DNA of 64,000 nucleotides from Candidatus Reidiella endopervernicosa (GTDB lineage Bacteria; Pseudomonadota; Gammaproteobacteria; GCF-013343005): NCBI RefSeq assembly GCF_013343005.1, contig NZ_CP054491.1, positions 2,276,501 to 2,340,500 of the forward strand, read 5' to 3'. Shown piece by piece: positions 28,462 to 39,917 of this stretch (position 1 is its first letter; each line of letters starts with the position of its first letter). The notes under the pieces were generated by a model. It saw only the letters and a program-made list of their open reading frames with translations, ran no database searches and was not told where the DNA came from. The position numbers and the translations under genes were made by a program.

Positions 28462-28486
28462 ATTATCGTGCAAAAGCTGCGATAAT
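28462..28486 (+). promoter_or_regulatory. Candidate infA promoter with palindrome
   Basis: An extended -10 (TGC then GATAAT, 28478-28486) lies about 90 bp upstream of infA. Inverted repeat arms ATTATCG (28462-28468) and CGATAAT (28480-28486) flank it, the right arm covering the -10. The -35 is weak, as is common with extended -10 promoters. Confidence 0.4.
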
Positions 28487-28574
28487 TAGCGCCCTTTAAA
28501 ATAGCTGTCTTCGTTCCTAGCAGATAATCGAAGACGTGATCAGCCTGAATTATCAGAGAGAGAGCAAGGGCCGA

Positions 28575-28793
28575 ATGGCAAAAGAAGAAAATATCGAAAT
28601 GGAAGGCACGGTGATCGACACCCTGCCAAACACCATGTTCCGCGTTGAGTTAGAGAACGGTCACGTCGTCACCGCTCACATCTCAGGGAAGATGCGCAAG
28701 CACTACATCCGCATTCTTACCGGTGACAAGGTCACCGTGCAGCTGACCCCCTACGATCTCAGCAAGGGTCGCATCACCTACCGCGCTCGCTGA
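28575..28793 (+). CDS. infA: Translation initiation factor IF-1
   Basis: 72 residues from the ATG at 28575, giving [13 protein letters not shown]; the frame is open further upstream but without homologous sequence. It is a single OB-fold that binds the ribosomal A-site during initiation. Family signature residues [16 protein letters not shown] and [11 protein letters not shown] are complete. It converges with clpA, as is common in gammaproteobacteria. Confidence 0.98.
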   Translation: MAKEENIEMEGTVIDTLPNTMFRVELENGHVVTAHISGKMRKHYIRILTGDKVTVQLTPYDLSKGRITYRAR

Positions 28794-28800
28794 TCACTCA

Positions 28801-28826
28801 GAGGATCCAGTCAATACCGGATCCTC
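28801..28826. terminator. Bidirectional hairpin between infA and clpA
   Basis: Arms GAGGATCC (28801-28808) and GGATCCTC (28819-28826) form a perfect 8-bp stem 8 bp after the infA stop; the right arm overlaps the clpA stop codon. There is no U-run, so it is terminator-like rather than canonical. Confidence 0.45.
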
Positions 28827-31092
28827 AATGTACCGCCTCCCTCTCCTCGACGATATCCAGTACAAGCCCTTCGCTGTCACTGGTGATGTTGACGTGGCCA
28901 CCGTCGACCAACCGGCCGAAGAGTAGCTCCTCTGCGAGCGGTTTTTTGATGTACTCCTGAATAACACGCGCCATCGGCCGCGCACCCATCTTCGGATCGT
29001 AGCCCTTCTCCGCCAGCCAGAGACGTGCCTCATCATCGATCTCTATCGTCACACCCTTCTCATCAAGCTGAGCCTCAAGCTCGAGTACAAACTTGCCAAC
29101 AACGTGACCGATGGTTGACGGATCGAGCGACTTGAACTGAATCACTGAGTCGAGTCGGTTTCTGAACTCAGGCGTAAAGGTCTTCTTGATGCTCTCCATA
29201 CCATCGCTGGAGTGGTCCTGGGTGGTGAAGCCGATAGAACTACGGCTCATCTGCGCAGCGCCCGCGTTGGTGGTCATCACCAATACAACGTTACGGAAGT
29301 CGGTCTTACGACCGTTGTTATCGGTCAGCGTACCGTGATCCATGACCTGCAACAGCAGGTTAAAGAGATCGGGATGTGCCTTCTCGATCTCATCGAGCAG
29401 AAGCACAGCATGGGGATGTTTATTAATCGCCTCGGTGAGCAGACCACCCTGGTCGAAACCGACATAACCAGGAGGTGCGCCGATCAGGCGCGAAACGGTA
29501 TGGCGCTCCATATACTCCGACATGTCGAAACGAATCAGCTCAACGCCCATGATATTGGCAAGCTGTTTGGTCACCTCGGTCTTACCAACACCGGTAGGAC
29601 CGGCGAAGAGGAACGAGCCGATTGGGCGATCCTGATTACCAAGACCGGAGCGAGACATCTTGATCGCCGAGCTGAGCACATCAATCGCCTCATTCTGTCC
29701 GTAGACGACCATCTTCAGATCGCGCTCGAGGTTACGCAGCGAATCCTTATCAGAGACCGATACGGTCTTCGGCGGAATACGTGCCATCTTGGAGACAATC
29801 TCCTCAATCATCTGCACGGATATGGTCTTTTTACGCTTAGATGCCGGCTGCAGCTGCACCCGTGCACCCGCCTCATCGATGACGTCGATCGCCTTGTCGG
29901 GCAGATGACGGTCGTTGATATAGCGCTCAGAAAGTTCAGAGGCAACACGCAGGCTATTGAGCGGGTACTTAACCTTGTGGTGCTCCTCGAAGCGTGACTT
30001 AAGCCCCTTGAGGATCTCAAAGGTCTCATCGACACTCGGCTCTGGAACATCAATCTTCTGGAAACGACGCGACAGGGCTCGATCCTTCTCGAAAATGCCG
30101 CGGTACTCCTGATAGGTGGTCGAGCCGATGCACTTCAGTTCACCCGATGCGAGCATCGGTTTGATCAGATTGGAGGCATCCATCGCGCCACCCGATGCTG
30201 AACCGGCACCAATGATGGTATGAATCTCGTCGATAAAGAGCACGGCACCGGGAGTTTTTTGCAACTGAGCCAGCAGCGCCTTGAGACGTTTCTCAAAATC
30301 GCCTCGGTATTTCGTACCGGCCACCAGCGCGCCGAGATCGAGTGAGAAGATCGTATCTTCAGAGAGCACCTCGGGGACCTCGCCATCGACAATCAGCTTA
30401 GCCAGCCCCTCGGCAATGGCCGTTTTACCGACACCCGCCTCACCCACCAGTAGTGGATTGTTCTTACGACGCCTGCAGAGGATCTGTACAGTGCGTTCAA
30501 CCTCCTCTTTACGACCGATTAGTGGATCGATCTCCCCGAGGCGTGCCTTCTCATTGAGATTGGTGGCGAAGCTCTCAAGTGGCTGTTTTTCACCACCGCC
30601 CTCTTCCCCCAGATCTTCACTCGAAGAGAGCGGCTCACCAAAGAGCTCCTCATCCTCATCGACCTTGGAGATGCCGTGTGAGATGTAATTGACCACATCA
30701 AGACGTGTCACATCATGCTTACCAAGGAAGTAGACCGACTGCGACTCCTTCTCACCGAAGATGGCAATGAGTACATTGGCGCCTGTGATCTCATCTCGGC
30801 CAGAGGATTGCACATGAAAGATGGCACGTTGCAGTACACGCTGAAATCCGAGGGTCGGCTGAATCTCACGCGCATCGTTGACGGGAATCAGCGGCGTTGT
30901 CTCCTCCAGGAAATCGCTCAGGTCGAGACGGAGTTTATCGATATCAACACCACAGGCCCGCAGTACCGGAGCTGCGGCCAGATTATCGAGCAGCGCAGCC
31001 AGCAAATGTTCAACCGTGACAAACTCATGACGACTGTCGCGAGCAGCCTGAAAGGCGTTGTTTAACGAGAGTTCCAGTTCTTTACTCAGCAT
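28825..31092 (-). CDS. clpA: ATP-dependent Clp protease ATP-binding subunit ClpA
   Basis: 755 residues. It unfolds substrates and feeds them to ClpP. An N-terminal Clp_N repeat domain (1-145), first AAA+ module with Walker A GEAGVGKT, second with GPTGVGKT, and the arginine-finger and pore segments are visible. It lies 29 bp downstream of the adaptor gene clpS. clpP itself is not in the window. Confidence 0.97.
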   Translation of the reverse strand: MLSKELELSLNNAFQAARDSRHEFVTVEHLLAALLDNLAAAPVLRACGVDIDKLRLDLSDFLEETTPLIPVNDAREIQPTLGFQRVLQRAIFHVQSSGRDEITGANVLIAIFGEKESQSVYFLGKHDVTRLDVVNYISHGISKVDEDEELFGEPLSSSEDLGEEGGGEKQPLESFATNLNEKARLGEIDPLIGRKEEVERTVQILCRRRKNNPLLVGEAGVGKTAIAEGLAKLIVDGEVPEVLSEDTIFSLDLGALVAGTKYRGDFEKRLKALLAQLQKTPGAVLFIDEIHTIIGAGSASGGAMDASNLIKPMLASGELKCIGSTTYQEYRGIFEKDRALSRRFQKIDVPEPSVDETFEILKGLKSRFEEHHKVKYPLNSLRVASELSERYINDRHLPDKAIDVIDEAGARVQLQPASKRKKTISVQMIEEIVSKMARIPPKTVSVSDKDSLRNLERDLKMVVYGQNEAIDVLSSAIKMSRSGLGNQDRPIGSFLFAGPTGVGKTEVTKQLANIMGVELIRFDMSEYMERHTVSRLIGAPPGYVGFDQGGLLTEAINKHPHAVLLLDEIEKAHPDLFNLLLQVMDHGTLTDNNGRKTDFRNVVLVMTTNAGAAQMSRSSIGFTTQDHSSDGMESIKKTFTPEFRNRLDSVIQFKSLDPSTIGHVVGKFVLELEAQLDEKGVTIEIDDEARLWLAEKGYDPKMGARPMARVIQEYIKKPLAEELLFGRLVDGGHVNITSDSEGLVLDIVEEREAVH

Positions 31093-31121
31093 GACCTTTT
31101 AACCTCAATTGCTTTGGCGAG

Positions 31122-31445
31122 TTACGCCTCTTCCAGCGTGCACAACAGCGGGTGCTGGTTGTTTCTGGAGTGGTCATTCACCTGTGAGACCTTGGTCTCG
31201 GCCACATCCCGGGTAAAGACACCACAAATTCCCTTACCCCGCGTATGCACATGAAGCATGATCTGGGTTGCCTTCTCTCGATTCATCGAGAAGAAACGCT
31301 CCAGTACCTCAATCACAAAATCCATCGGTGTGTAGTCGTCATTCACCAGTACAACCTTGTACATGGGTGGTTTTTTCAGCTTCGGCCTCTCCTCTTGCAG
31401 AGTGAGCCCGTCGTCATGTTGATGTTGATCTTCTTTATTACTCAT
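31122..31445 (-). CDS. clpS: ClpA adaptor protein ClpS
   Basis: 107 residues. It delivers N-degron substrates to ClpAP. A flexible N-terminal tail precedes the core with [20 protein letters not shown], which forms the N-degron pocket, and the HTRGKGICG segment. It is the first gene of the clpS-clpA pair. Confidence 0.96.
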   Translation of the reverse strand: MSNKEDQHQHDDGLTLQEERPKLKKPPMYKVVLVNDDYTPMDFVIEVLERFFSMNREKATQIMLHVHTRGKGICGVFTRDVAETKVSQVNDHSRNNQHPLLCTLEEA

Positions 31446-31586
31446 GATGCCGATTTTAGCCGATTCTTACCGTAACGAAATACACTTTTATTACCCATTG
31501 CCTCAATTTCATCGTGCCAGATCTGCAACAGATTGCAATAACCGACGCTTTTAGTAGGTATATGGGCCTGATTAAGTATTTCAAGC

Positions 31587-31623
31587 ACAAAAAACCCCGG
31601 CCTGATGAATCAGTACCGGGGTT
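31587..31623 (-). terminator. Intrinsic terminator of icd
   Basis: On the - strand, stem AACCCCGG (31623-31616) pairs with CCGGGGTT (31600-31593). The loop carries a further CTGAT/ATCAG stem, and six T follow. It lies 25 bp after the icd stop codon. Confidence 0.85.
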
Positions 31624-31647
31624 GATTGGGTGCTAACTAACTGATCG

Positions 31648-32904
31648 TTACATATTCTCTATCATCGCATCACCAAAGGCAGAGCAGCTCAGTAGTGTTG
31701 CATCTTCCATCAGACGCTCAAAATCGTAGGTAACGGTTTTGGCCTGGATTGCACCCTCCATCGCCTTAATCACCAGATCAGCAGCCTCAGTCCATCCCAT
31801 GTGGCGCAGCATCATCTCGGCTGAGAGAATGATCGAACCGGGATTGACCTGATCCTTACCGGCATATTTTGGTGCGGTGCCGTGAGTTGCTTCGAACATC
31901 GCGACGCTATCTGAAAGGTTGGCACCGGGAGCAATGCCAATACCACCGACCTGCGCCGCCAGGGCGTCAGAGACGTAGTCGCCATTGAGATTCAGGGTTG
32001 CGATCACATCATATTCGGCAGGACGCAGCAGGATCTGCTGTAGGAAGGCGTCAGCGATGACATCTTTGATAACGATCTCTTCACCGGTTTCCGGATGCTT
32101 GAAGCTGCACCAGGGACCACCATCAATCTCAACCGCGCCAAACTCCTCCTTGGCAAGCTCGTAACCCCAGTTTTTGAAGGCACCCTCGGTGAACTTCATG
32201 ATGTTGCCCTTGTGCACAAGGGTCACTGAGGGGCGTTTATTATCGATCGCATACTGGATCGCCTTGCGTACCAAACGCTTGGTCCCCTCGGCCGAAACTG
32301 GCTTGATACCGATACCGGAGCTCTCTGGGAAACGGATCTTTTTCACTCCCATCTCACTCTGCAGGAAGTCGATTACCTTCTTCACCTCGTCACTCCCCTC
32401 GGCCCACTCGACACCGGCGTAGATGTCCTCGGAATTCTCACGGAAGATAACCATATCGGTCTTCTCAGGCTCCTTAACCGGGCTAGGTGTACCCGTGTAG
32501 TAGCGAACCGGGCGCAGACAGACGTAGAGATCGAGTTCCTGACGCAGGGTAACGTTGAGAGAGCGGATACCACCACCAACGGGGGTGGTGAGCGGTCCCT
32601 TGATCGAGACAACATAGTCTTTCACCGCCTCAAAGGTCTCCTCAGGTAGCCAGACATCGCCACCGTAGAGGTTATTGGCCTTCTCACCGGCATAGACCTC
32701 CATCCAGGCGATTTTGCGATTGCCGCCATAGGCCTTCTCAACGGCGGCATCAACAACCTTCTTCATCACCGGGGTGATATCGACACCGATTCCATCACCT
32801 TCGATGAAGGGGATAATTGGTTGATCAGGTACGTTGAGAGAAGAGTCGTCGTTGAGGGTGATCTTCTCGCCAGAATCAGGAATTGCGATCTTGTCGTAAG
32901 CCAT
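31648..32904 (-). CDS. icd: Isocitrate dehydrogenase, NADP-dependent
   Basis: About 418 residues from the ATG at 32904 (MAYDKIAIP); 12 extra codons upstream are open but lack homologous sequence. It decarboxylates isocitrate to 2-oxoglutarate. [13 protein letters not shown], the substrate loop [14 protein letters not shown] with the Ser that the AceK kinase modifies, and the metal-binding [16 protein letters not shown] are visible. The length matches E. coli Icd. An intrinsic terminator follows directly. Confidence 0.97.
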   Translation of the reverse strand: MAYDKIAIPDSGEKITLNDDSSLNVPDQPIIPFIEGDGIGVDITPVMKKVVDAAVEKAYGGNRKIAWMEVYAGEKANNLYGGDVWLPEETFEAVKDYVVSIKGPLTTPVGGGIRSLNVTLRQELDLYVCLRPVRYYTGTPSPVKEPEKTDMVIFRENSEDIYAGVEWAEGSDEVKKVIDFLQSEMGVKKIRFPESSGIGIKPVSAEGTKRLVRKAIQYAIDNKRPSVTLVHKGNIMKFTEGAFKNWGYELAKEEFGAVEIDGGPWCSFKHPETGEEIVIKDVIADAFLQQILLRPAEYDVIATLNLNGDYVSDALAAQVGGIGIAPGANLSDSVAMFEATHGTAPKYAGKDQVNPGSIILSAEMMLRHMGWTEAADLVIKAMEGAIQAKTVTYDFERLMEDATLLSCSAFGDAMIENM

Positions 32905-33007
32905 TACCATTACCGTTGCTGTTGAATTGGCAGGCATTCTACCACTTCAAAACGCGACGGAGGCCATGCAAAACACGGGGCTATTGGGTCGGAATTAACA
33001 GGCAGAG

Positions 33008-33373
33008 CTACTCGTCATCCAGATTGGCACGACCACTGGCGACAATTCGTCCCATGGTGCGCTGATCGGCTCTTGAGAGTTCAGAGTAGCGAATCGAGAT
33101 TCCAACACCTGTTCCCAGAAGATTGAGTATCTGGCACTTGGTCAAGATTCGCGCTTCATTCATACCACATTTGTAACGTAGCGTGAGCAGTCCAACCTGG
33201 CCAATTTCGGGCATCTTACCGCCTGCGGCTGAAAACGAGGTGCTCTCCATAAAGGCACCTTCAATCGCAAGTGTGCGAGTGCTTCCGTAGAAGGTCTGAC
33301 CGCCCGACATCTGCAACGAACACGCAAGTCGTATTCGTTTGCTAATATGACGTCTGACCTCAACTACACTCAC
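33008..33373 (-). CDS. PilZ-domain protein
   Basis: About 121 residues from a GTG at 33373; a TTG at 33388 is possible. The c-di-GMP-binding start motif RRHISKR is followed by a beta-barrel pattern, and the second motif (D/NxSxxG) is degenerate (LAIEGAF in its place), so nucleotide binding may be weak. It is probably a c-di-GMP effector or PilZ relative with unknown partner. Divergent from nudJ, 84 bp away. Confidence 0.75.
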   Translation of the reverse strand: MSVVEVRRHISKRIRLACSLQMSGGQTFYGSTRTLAIEGAFMESTSFSAAGGKMPEIGQVGLLTLRYKCGMNEARILTKCQILNLLGTGVGISIRYSELSRADQRTMGRIVASGRANLDDE

Positions 33374-33457
33374 TATTGTGATTCCCAAATAGAGACTCGT
33401 GGGCTAATTTTAGTCAGAAACCCTGAATCAAACCGTTACCATGCTCACAGATCAGCG

Positions 33458-33904
33458 ATGAAGATCGATAGACCCCACATCACCGTAGCCGCCATTTGCG
33501 AGAAAAATGGGCGTTTTCTCTGTGTTGAGGAGATCAGCGAGGGAAAGCGCGTCTATAACCAGCCAGCGGGACACCTCGAACCGGGTGAAACGCTACTGGA
33601 TGCGGTTATTCGTGAGACTCAAGAAGAGAGTGGCTGGACCTTCCAACCGGAGTCGATTGTAGGTATCTACAACTGGACTCGTCCGGAGGATCAGCGCACC
33701 TACGTCCGCGTCACCTTCTGTGGCAGCTGTGGTGACCACCATCCTGAGCAACCGCTCGACCAGGGTATTGAACAGGCGCTCTGGCTCACGCGTGACGAGT
33801 TAGTAAACGCATCAATCAAATTGCGCAGTCCCATGGTGCTTCACTGTATTGATGATTACCTGGCGGGCGAGCGCTATCCACTCGAACTAATCAGCGAGAT
33901 ATGA
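33458..33904 (+). CDS. nudJ: Nudix phosphatase NudJ
   Basis: 148 residues from the ATG at 33458. The Nudix box is visible as GHLEPGETLLDAVIRETQEESG (Gx5Ex7REUxEExGU). NudJ removes phosphates from hydroxymethylpyrimidine pyrophosphate and nucleotides in E. coli. It stands before mnmA and hflD, exactly the E. coli gene order. The start has only a weak ribosome binding site. Confidence 0.93.
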   Translation: MKIDRPHITVAAICEKNGRFLCVEEISEGKRVYNQPAGHLEPGETLLDAVIRETQEESGWTFQPESIVGIYNWTRPEDQRTYVRVTFCGSCGDHHPEQPLDQGIEQALWLTRDELVNASIKLRSPMVLHCIDDYLAGERYPLELISEI

Positions 33905-33934
33905 GGCACTCAGGGTTTGTTGTCGGTAGAATAG

Positions 33935-35071
<1,137 letters not shown>

Positions 35072-35075
35072 AGAG

Positions 35076-35714
35076 ATGGAAAAAACAGTTAGAAACCAGA
35101 CCATAGCACTAGCAGGCACACTGCAGGCGGTGACCATGGTCAAACAGCTTGCTCACGGCGAGCAGTACGATCAAGACGACCTACAGACCATGGTCGGCAC
35201 CGTTTTCGAGACCGAACCGGCATCGATCGAAGCGGTCTACGGTGGTCTGGCGGGGGTTGCCAACGGACTTCGCCTGCTGATCAGACAGCTTGGCGACGAT
35301 ACCTCGCAACGCGATATCGAGACCACCAAGTACCTGATCACCCTGCTTCACCTGGAGAAGCAGCTGATGAAGCGCAGTGATCTGCTGGAAACGGTCACCG
35401 CAGGTATCGAGCGGGCACGTCAGCAGCTTAACCATTTTGAACCGACCCACAGCAACGTTATTGCAGGTCTGGCAGACACCTACTTCACCACCATCAGCAC
35501 CCTGCAACCACGCATCATGGTGCAGGGCGATCCAGCGACACTAAACAGCCCGGAGAATGCCAATCGCATTCGCGCCCTGCTATTGTCAGGTGTTCGTTCA
35601 GCGATTCTCTGGAAGCAAGCAGGAGGCGGAAAGTTAAGGTTAATCTTTGGTCGTAAAAAGATTCTTGCTCAGGCCCATGCACTCTGTGCTGAGCTTGAAG
35701 AGGGATATCAATAG
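35076..35714 (+). CDS. hflD: High-frequency lysogenization protein HflD homolog
   Basis: 212 residues, mostly helical and membrane-associated peripherally in E. coli, with the family segments RNQTIALAGTLQAVTMVKQLA at the N-terminus and LLSGVRSAILWKQAGG near the C-terminus. HflD affects phage CII protein in E. coli; its cellular role is unclear. It directly follows mnmA. purB, the usual next gene, is absent; recJ converges instead. Confidence 0.94.
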   Translation: MEKTVRNQTIALAGTLQAVTMVKQLAHGEQYDQDDLQTMVGTVFETEPASIEAVYGGLAGVANGLRLLIRQLGDDTSQRDIETTKYLITLLHLEKQLMKRSDLLETVTAGIERARQQLNHFEPTHSNVIAGLADTYFTTISTLQPRIMVQGDPATLNSPENANRIRALLLSGVRSAILWKQAGGGKLRLIFGRKKILAQAHALCAELEEGYQ

Positions 35715-35743
35715 TCGTTAGTCGATCGACTCAATATATTCGA

Positions 35744-37447
35744 TCAATAGCTGCACACTGCGCACACCCGCCACTCATTTACATCGAGTCGATAGGCGAC
35801 ACGAACCCTCTGTAGGCTGCCATCCAGTAGCGCAGGCTCAACGTTGAAGGCGATCGCATCGACCTCTTTATTGCCACTGGGCCAGGCGAGCACCAGCTTG
35901 AGATGCTTATCACCGACGATACGCTGCTGGCGTACCTCGAACTCACCATCAAAGACCGGCTCCTGAAAACCCTGCCCCCACGGCACTGAGAAACGGAGCT
36001 GTTCAGCCAGTACCAGCTCAGCTTCATCCTCGGTCAGCGCCCCGTCACTCAACACCACGCCCTGCAGGTCTTCCTCTGTAAGGTGTGCACTCACCTCCTG
36101 ATCGAAGGCCTCGCTGAAGGCGGGAAAGTGTTCCCGAGACAGACTCAATCCGGCCGCCATCGCATGGCCACCAAACTTGGTGATCAACCCCGGCTCACGT
36201 GTCGCGACCGCATCGAGTGCGTCGCGGATATGCAGTCCAGGTATAGAGCGTGCGGAGCCCTTGATTGAGTCATTGCCGTCATCGGTGAAGACGATCACCG
36301 GGCGATGCACACGATCCTTGATCCGCGAGGCAAGTATCCCGATCACACCCTGGTGCCAGTTGGGGTCATAGAGACAGAGTCCCATCGGCATCTCATAGCT
36401 ATCGTCAAGATTCATCTTGTCGAGATCGGCGACCGCCTGCTCGCGCATCGAATCCTCAGTCTCACGCCGTTCACGATTAAGCTGGTCAAGCTGGCTAGCG
36501 ATAGTTCGCGCCTCCTCGAGACGATCACTTAACAGCGCACGAATACCGAGATTCATATCATCCATGCGCCCTGCCGCATTGAGCCGCGGTCCAATGGCAA
36601 AACCGAGATCGGCCGAGACCAGACGTGAGGCGTTGCGCTTAGCCACCTCGATCAACGCCTGAATGCCGCAACACCCCTTACCGGCGCGAATTCGTGATAA
36701 TCCCTGTGCCACCAGAATCCGGTTGTTGTGATCAAGCGGGACGACATCGGCGACCGTACCCAGAGCCACCAGATCGAGCAGCTGTGCCAGATTGGGCTCG
36801 GCTAAATTGCGTTCAGCGAACCATCCCTGCTCACGCAGATAGGTACGCAGCGCCATCATCAGATAGAAGATCACGCCAACCCCTGCAAGGTTCTTACTCG
36901 GGAAGGTATCACCGAGCTGGTTAGGGTTAACGATCGCCTGGGCCGCCGGAAGCTCTCTGCCCGGTAAGTGATGGTCGGTCACCAGCACCTGAAAACTACC
37001 CGCGCGTCCGACCATCAGACTTGAGATACCGTTATCGACGGTGATGATCAGATCAGGATTACGTTCAGCTGCGACATCAACAATTTCGGGGGTCAGACCG
37101 TAGCCATACTCGAAGCGATTCGGCACCAGGAAGTCGACCTCGGCCGCCCCCATCATCTTCAGTGCACGCACCGCTACAGCGGTGCTCGTTGCACCATCGG
37201 CATCAAAATCTCCAACAACCAGAAGACGCCAACCACTGCTGAGCGCCTGATGGAGCAGTTTGAGCGCTGCATCGACACCCGCCAGTTCTCGATAGGAGTG
37301 CAGGCCATTGAGCTCATGCTCCAATTCGCCAGTGGATCTGATATCGCGAGAGGCGTAGATGCGTGCCAGCAGCGGTGGAAGACCACTGTTTGCGATCGAT
37401 TCACTCACTACAGGCTCTTCACGCCGAATAATCTGTTTATCAGTCAC
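35744..37447 (-). CDS. recJ: Single-strand-specific exonuclease RecJ
   Basis: 567 residues. It degrades single-stranded DNA 5' to 3' in recombination and mismatch repair. DHH-family motifs are present: VVGDFDADGATSTAV, the VTDHHLPGREL motif that names the family, and a DHHA1 domain with GRMDD near the nucleic-acid gate (GPRLNAAGRMDDM). It converges with hflD and starts 8 bp after the predicted intact stop of the COG4255-like gene. Confidence 0.97.
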   Translation of the reverse strand: MTDKQIIRREEPVVSESIANSGLPPLLARIYASRDIRSTGELEHELNGLHSYRELAGVDAALKLLHQALSSGWRLLVVGDFDADGATSTAVAVRALKMMGAAEVDFLVPNRFEYGYGLTPEIVDVAAERNPDLIITVDNGISSLMVGRAGSFQVLVTDHHLPGRELPAAQAIVNPNQLGDTFPSKNLAGVGVIFYLMMALRTYLREQGWFAERNLAEPNLAQLLDLVALGTVADVVPLDHNNRILVAQGLSRIRAGKGCCGIQALIEVAKRNASRLVSADLGFAIGPRLNAAGRMDDMNLGIRALLSDRLEEARTIASQLDQLNRERRETEDSMREQAVADLDKMNLDDSYEMPMGLCLYDPNWHQGVIGILASRIKDRVHRPVIVFTDDGNDSIKGSARSIPGLHIRDALDAVATREPGLITKFGGHAMAAGLSLSREHFPAFSEAFDQEVSAHLTEEDLQGVVLSDGALTEDEAELVLAEQLRFSVPWGQGFQEPVFDGEFEVRQQRIVGDKHLKLVLAWPSGNKEVDAIAFNVEPALLDGSLQRVRVAYRLDVNEWRVCAVCSY

Positions 37448-37475
37448 GATGGTGTTTAATCTCTCAGGTAGTTGA

Positions 37476-38582
37476 TCAGATCAACAATGGGTTTTTTTCG
37501 CCGCCACAGCTTCCAGCGATCCGAACGAGTGATCCGATACTCACTGCCACTACACGCAGTAGCTGTATCGATTCAACTGCTCCCGATTCGAGTAACGATT
37601 GAAGTGCAGCAAACCAGTTCCGGTCGAGTATCTGTAACTGGCTATACCAGGATTCAAAATCGCCATAGGCGAGTGCTGATTCCAGGCCCTCAATAACCAG
37701 TAGTATTTTGGATGAAGAGGTATCAACCCCGTCGAGCCAGTTATCACCCCGTTGTGGCAGATCGTGGTGTGCTGTGGCTGAGAGTCGTGCAAGCCCTTCT
37801 GCCACCACACTATTACTCCACACCTCATCAAAGTGAGACGAAAGCTCAGGTAGTTGACCACCACCCCAGAGCCAGAGGCTGTTGATCTCGGCACGACCTG
37901 TGAGTTGACGCTGCTGATTGACCGGATGGGTGTGCAGCAGCATCTGTATCTCATTCAGCCACTGGTTCCATTGCGCCCCGCCCTCCCCCTTCGGCAGATG
38001 CTGACTGACATCACAACCGATCGCCTCTTCAAGCGCCATGCAGTTCAGCTTTGGATCCTCTGCAAGCTTGAGATACCAACGCCCTTCAGTACCCATTTCG
38101 AGACTCATACCAGTGGGTGTAATCAGTTCGTTAATCGACTCAATCAGGGCCTCCGCCTCTTCTCTCTCAATGTTGAGCAGCTGCATCTCGTAGAGATGCA
38201 GTCCCGTTATCTCAGGGCGGAGATGGACAGGATCTGCACGCAGAAGATAACCAACCTCATTATCCGATGGGCTGGAAACATCAGCGACATAGGCTGCCTG
38301 CGCAACGGAGAACGGCGGAGTGATATTGCGCGATGGGGTAAAACAGGCGAAGAGGTTATGGGTAGCGTCGTGATGGTTGGTACACACAACGCTTCTGCTC
38401 AATAGAGACTCGAGTTTAGGTAGCTCGAAGTGGGCACCGCCATGGGGCGGAATCGGCCCCAGTAGACCAGGAATCAGCAGGGTGAGATTTTTCTGTGGCG
38501 CTGAGATAGTCGTTGCTCGCTTAGCTCGGCTTTGGGGAGTTGCACAGAGTTTATGTGCCGCTACACCTTTGTGTAACGGCAC
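37476..38582 (-). CDS. COG4255-like conserved protein, C-terminus apparently frameshifted
   Basis: 368 residues as read, from a GTG at 38582. The N-terminal LTLLIPGLLGPIP, a YLLRADPVHLRP segment and the WLWGGGQLPEL motif match the uncharacterised phosphoglycerate-mutase-like family located near recJ. The encoded C-terminus (LVRIAGSCGGEKNPLLI) is not family-like. Another frame reads ITRSDRWKLWRRKKP and stops at 37456, 8 bp before recJ, matching the usual Trp/Arg-rich end. A single-base indel near 37560 would explain this. Function unknown. Confidence 0.7.
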   Translation of the reverse strand: MPLHKGVAAHKLCATPQSRAKRATTISAPQKNLTLLIPGLLGPIPPHGGAHFELPKLESLLSRSVVCTNHHDATHNLFACFTPSRNITPPFSVAQAAYVADVSSPSDNEVGYLLRADPVHLRPEITGLHLYEMQLLNIEREEAEALIESINELITPTGMSLEMGTEGRWYLKLAEDPKLNCMALEEAIGCDVSQHLPKGEGGAQWNQWLNEIQMLLHTHPVNQQRQLTGRAEINSLWLWGGGQLPELSSHFDEVWSNSVVAEGLARLSATAHHDLPQRGDNWLDGVDTSSSKILLVIEGLESALAYGDFESWYSQLQILDRNWFAALQSLLESGAVESIQLLRVVAVSIGSLVRIAGSCGGEKNPLLI

Positions 38583-38597
38583 ACGGTAGCGTTGCAG

Positions 38598-39917
38598 CTA
38601 TTCCGAATCGAGGGCTTCGAGTCGAATTCGAACAACCTGCTCTTTCACGGTGTCGAGCGCTTCGATCTGCTTGATTGCCTCGTTCATCTGCTTCTCACGG
38701 ATACGGTGGGTCAACATGATCACCGGTACCCAATCGGCATCAGCAGGCTGCTCCTTCTGCAGGATCGCCTCAATGCTGATCTGTTGATCGGCAAGGATGC
38801 GAGAGACATCGGCAATTACACCCGGCTTATCACTGACGTGAATACGCAGATAGTAGGCCGTCTCGATCTCTTCCATCGGCAGGATGGGATGATCGGAGAG
38901 CGCATCGGGCTGGAAAGCGAGATGTGGTACGCGGTTCTCAGGGTCCGAGGTGAGAGTACGTACTACATCGACAATATCACCAACAACGGCCGAGGCAGTT
39001 GGCTCGGCACCGGCACCGGCACCGTAGTAGAGGGTCGGGCCCACGGCATCACCCTTCACCAGTACCGCATTCATAACACCGTCAACGTTTGCAATCAGGC
39101 GGCGCTGAGGAATCAGAGTTGGGTGGACGCGCAACTCAACGCCCTCCTCGGTGCTACGAGCCACACCGAGGTGTTTGATGCTGTAACCAAGCTGCGCGGC
39201 ATTATCGACATCATCGCTGGTGATCTTGCTGATCCCCTCGGTGTAGGTCTTCTCGAACTGTAGAGGAATACCGAAGGCGATCGAGGCAAGGATGGTCAAC
39301 TTGTGAGCGGCATCAATACCCTCAACGTCGAAGGTCGGGTCGGCTTCGGCATAACCGAGCGCCTGTGCCTCAGCCAGTACATCGGCAAAGTCACGTCCCT
39401 TGTCGCGCATCTCGGTGAGTATGAAATTACCAGTACCGTTGATGATGCCGGCCAGCCACTCGATGCGGTTACCTGCCAGCCCCTCACGGATAGCCTTAAT
39501 AATCGGAATACCGCCAGCAACAGCCGCCTCAAACGCGACCATCACACCCTTCTCCTGAGCCGCAGTGAAGATCTCGTTACCGTGCAGAGCGATTAACGCC
39601 TTGTTGGCGGTGACCACATGCTTGCCATTCTCGATTGCCTTGAGAACCAGTTCACGCGCCAGATCGTAACCACCGATCAGTTCAACCACCACATCGACAT
39701 CAGGATTGTTAACCACCTCAAAGGCGTCGTTAGTAAGAACCGCCTCTTCGGTACCCATGGGACGATTATCGCTATCGATATTACGTGCGGCTGCGTGCAC
39801 CACGCGGATGCCACGACCTGCCCTGCGCGTGATCTCCTCAGCGTTACGTGAGAGTACCTTGGCGGTACCGCCACCAACTGTTCCAAGACCCAGCAGGCCA
39901 ACATTTACGGGCTTCAA
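38598..39917 (-). CDS. hom: Homoserine dehydrogenase
   Basis: 439 residues. It reduces aspartate semialdehyde to homoserine in threonine and methionine synthesis. NAD-binding [16 protein letters not shown], the catalytic-domain [14 protein letters not shown] and Lys-containing [19 protein letters not shown] segments, and a C-terminal ACT domain (about 350-430) for threonine feedback are visible. Its start overlaps alaC by 4 bases. No thrC or lysC is adjacent. Confidence 0.97.
   Translation of the reverse strand: MKPVNVGLLGLGTVGGGTAKVLSRNAEEITRRAGRGIRVVHAAARNIDSDNRPMGTEEAVLTNDAFEVVNNPDVDVVVELIGGYDLARELVLKAIENGKHVVTANKALIALHGNEIFTAAQEKGVMVAFEAAVAGGIPIIKAIREGLAGNRIEWLAGIINGTGNFILTEMRDKGRDFADVLAEAQALGYAEADPTFDVEGIDAAHKLTILASIAFGIPLQFEKTYTEGISKITSDDVDNAAQLGYSIKHLGVARSTEEGVELRVHPTLIPQRRLIANVDGVMNAVLVKGDAVGPTLYYGAGAGAEPTASAVVGDIVDVVRTLTSDPENRVPHLAFQPDALSDHPILPMEEIETAYYLRIHVSDKPGVIADVSRILADQQISIEAILQKEQPADADWVPVIMLTHRIREKQMNEAIKQIEALDTVKEQVVRIRLEALDSE

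Noticed and set aside
29212-29997. Long + strand ORF opposite clpA
   Set aside because: Shadow of the clpA reading frame; no homology-like motifs and no ribosome binding site.
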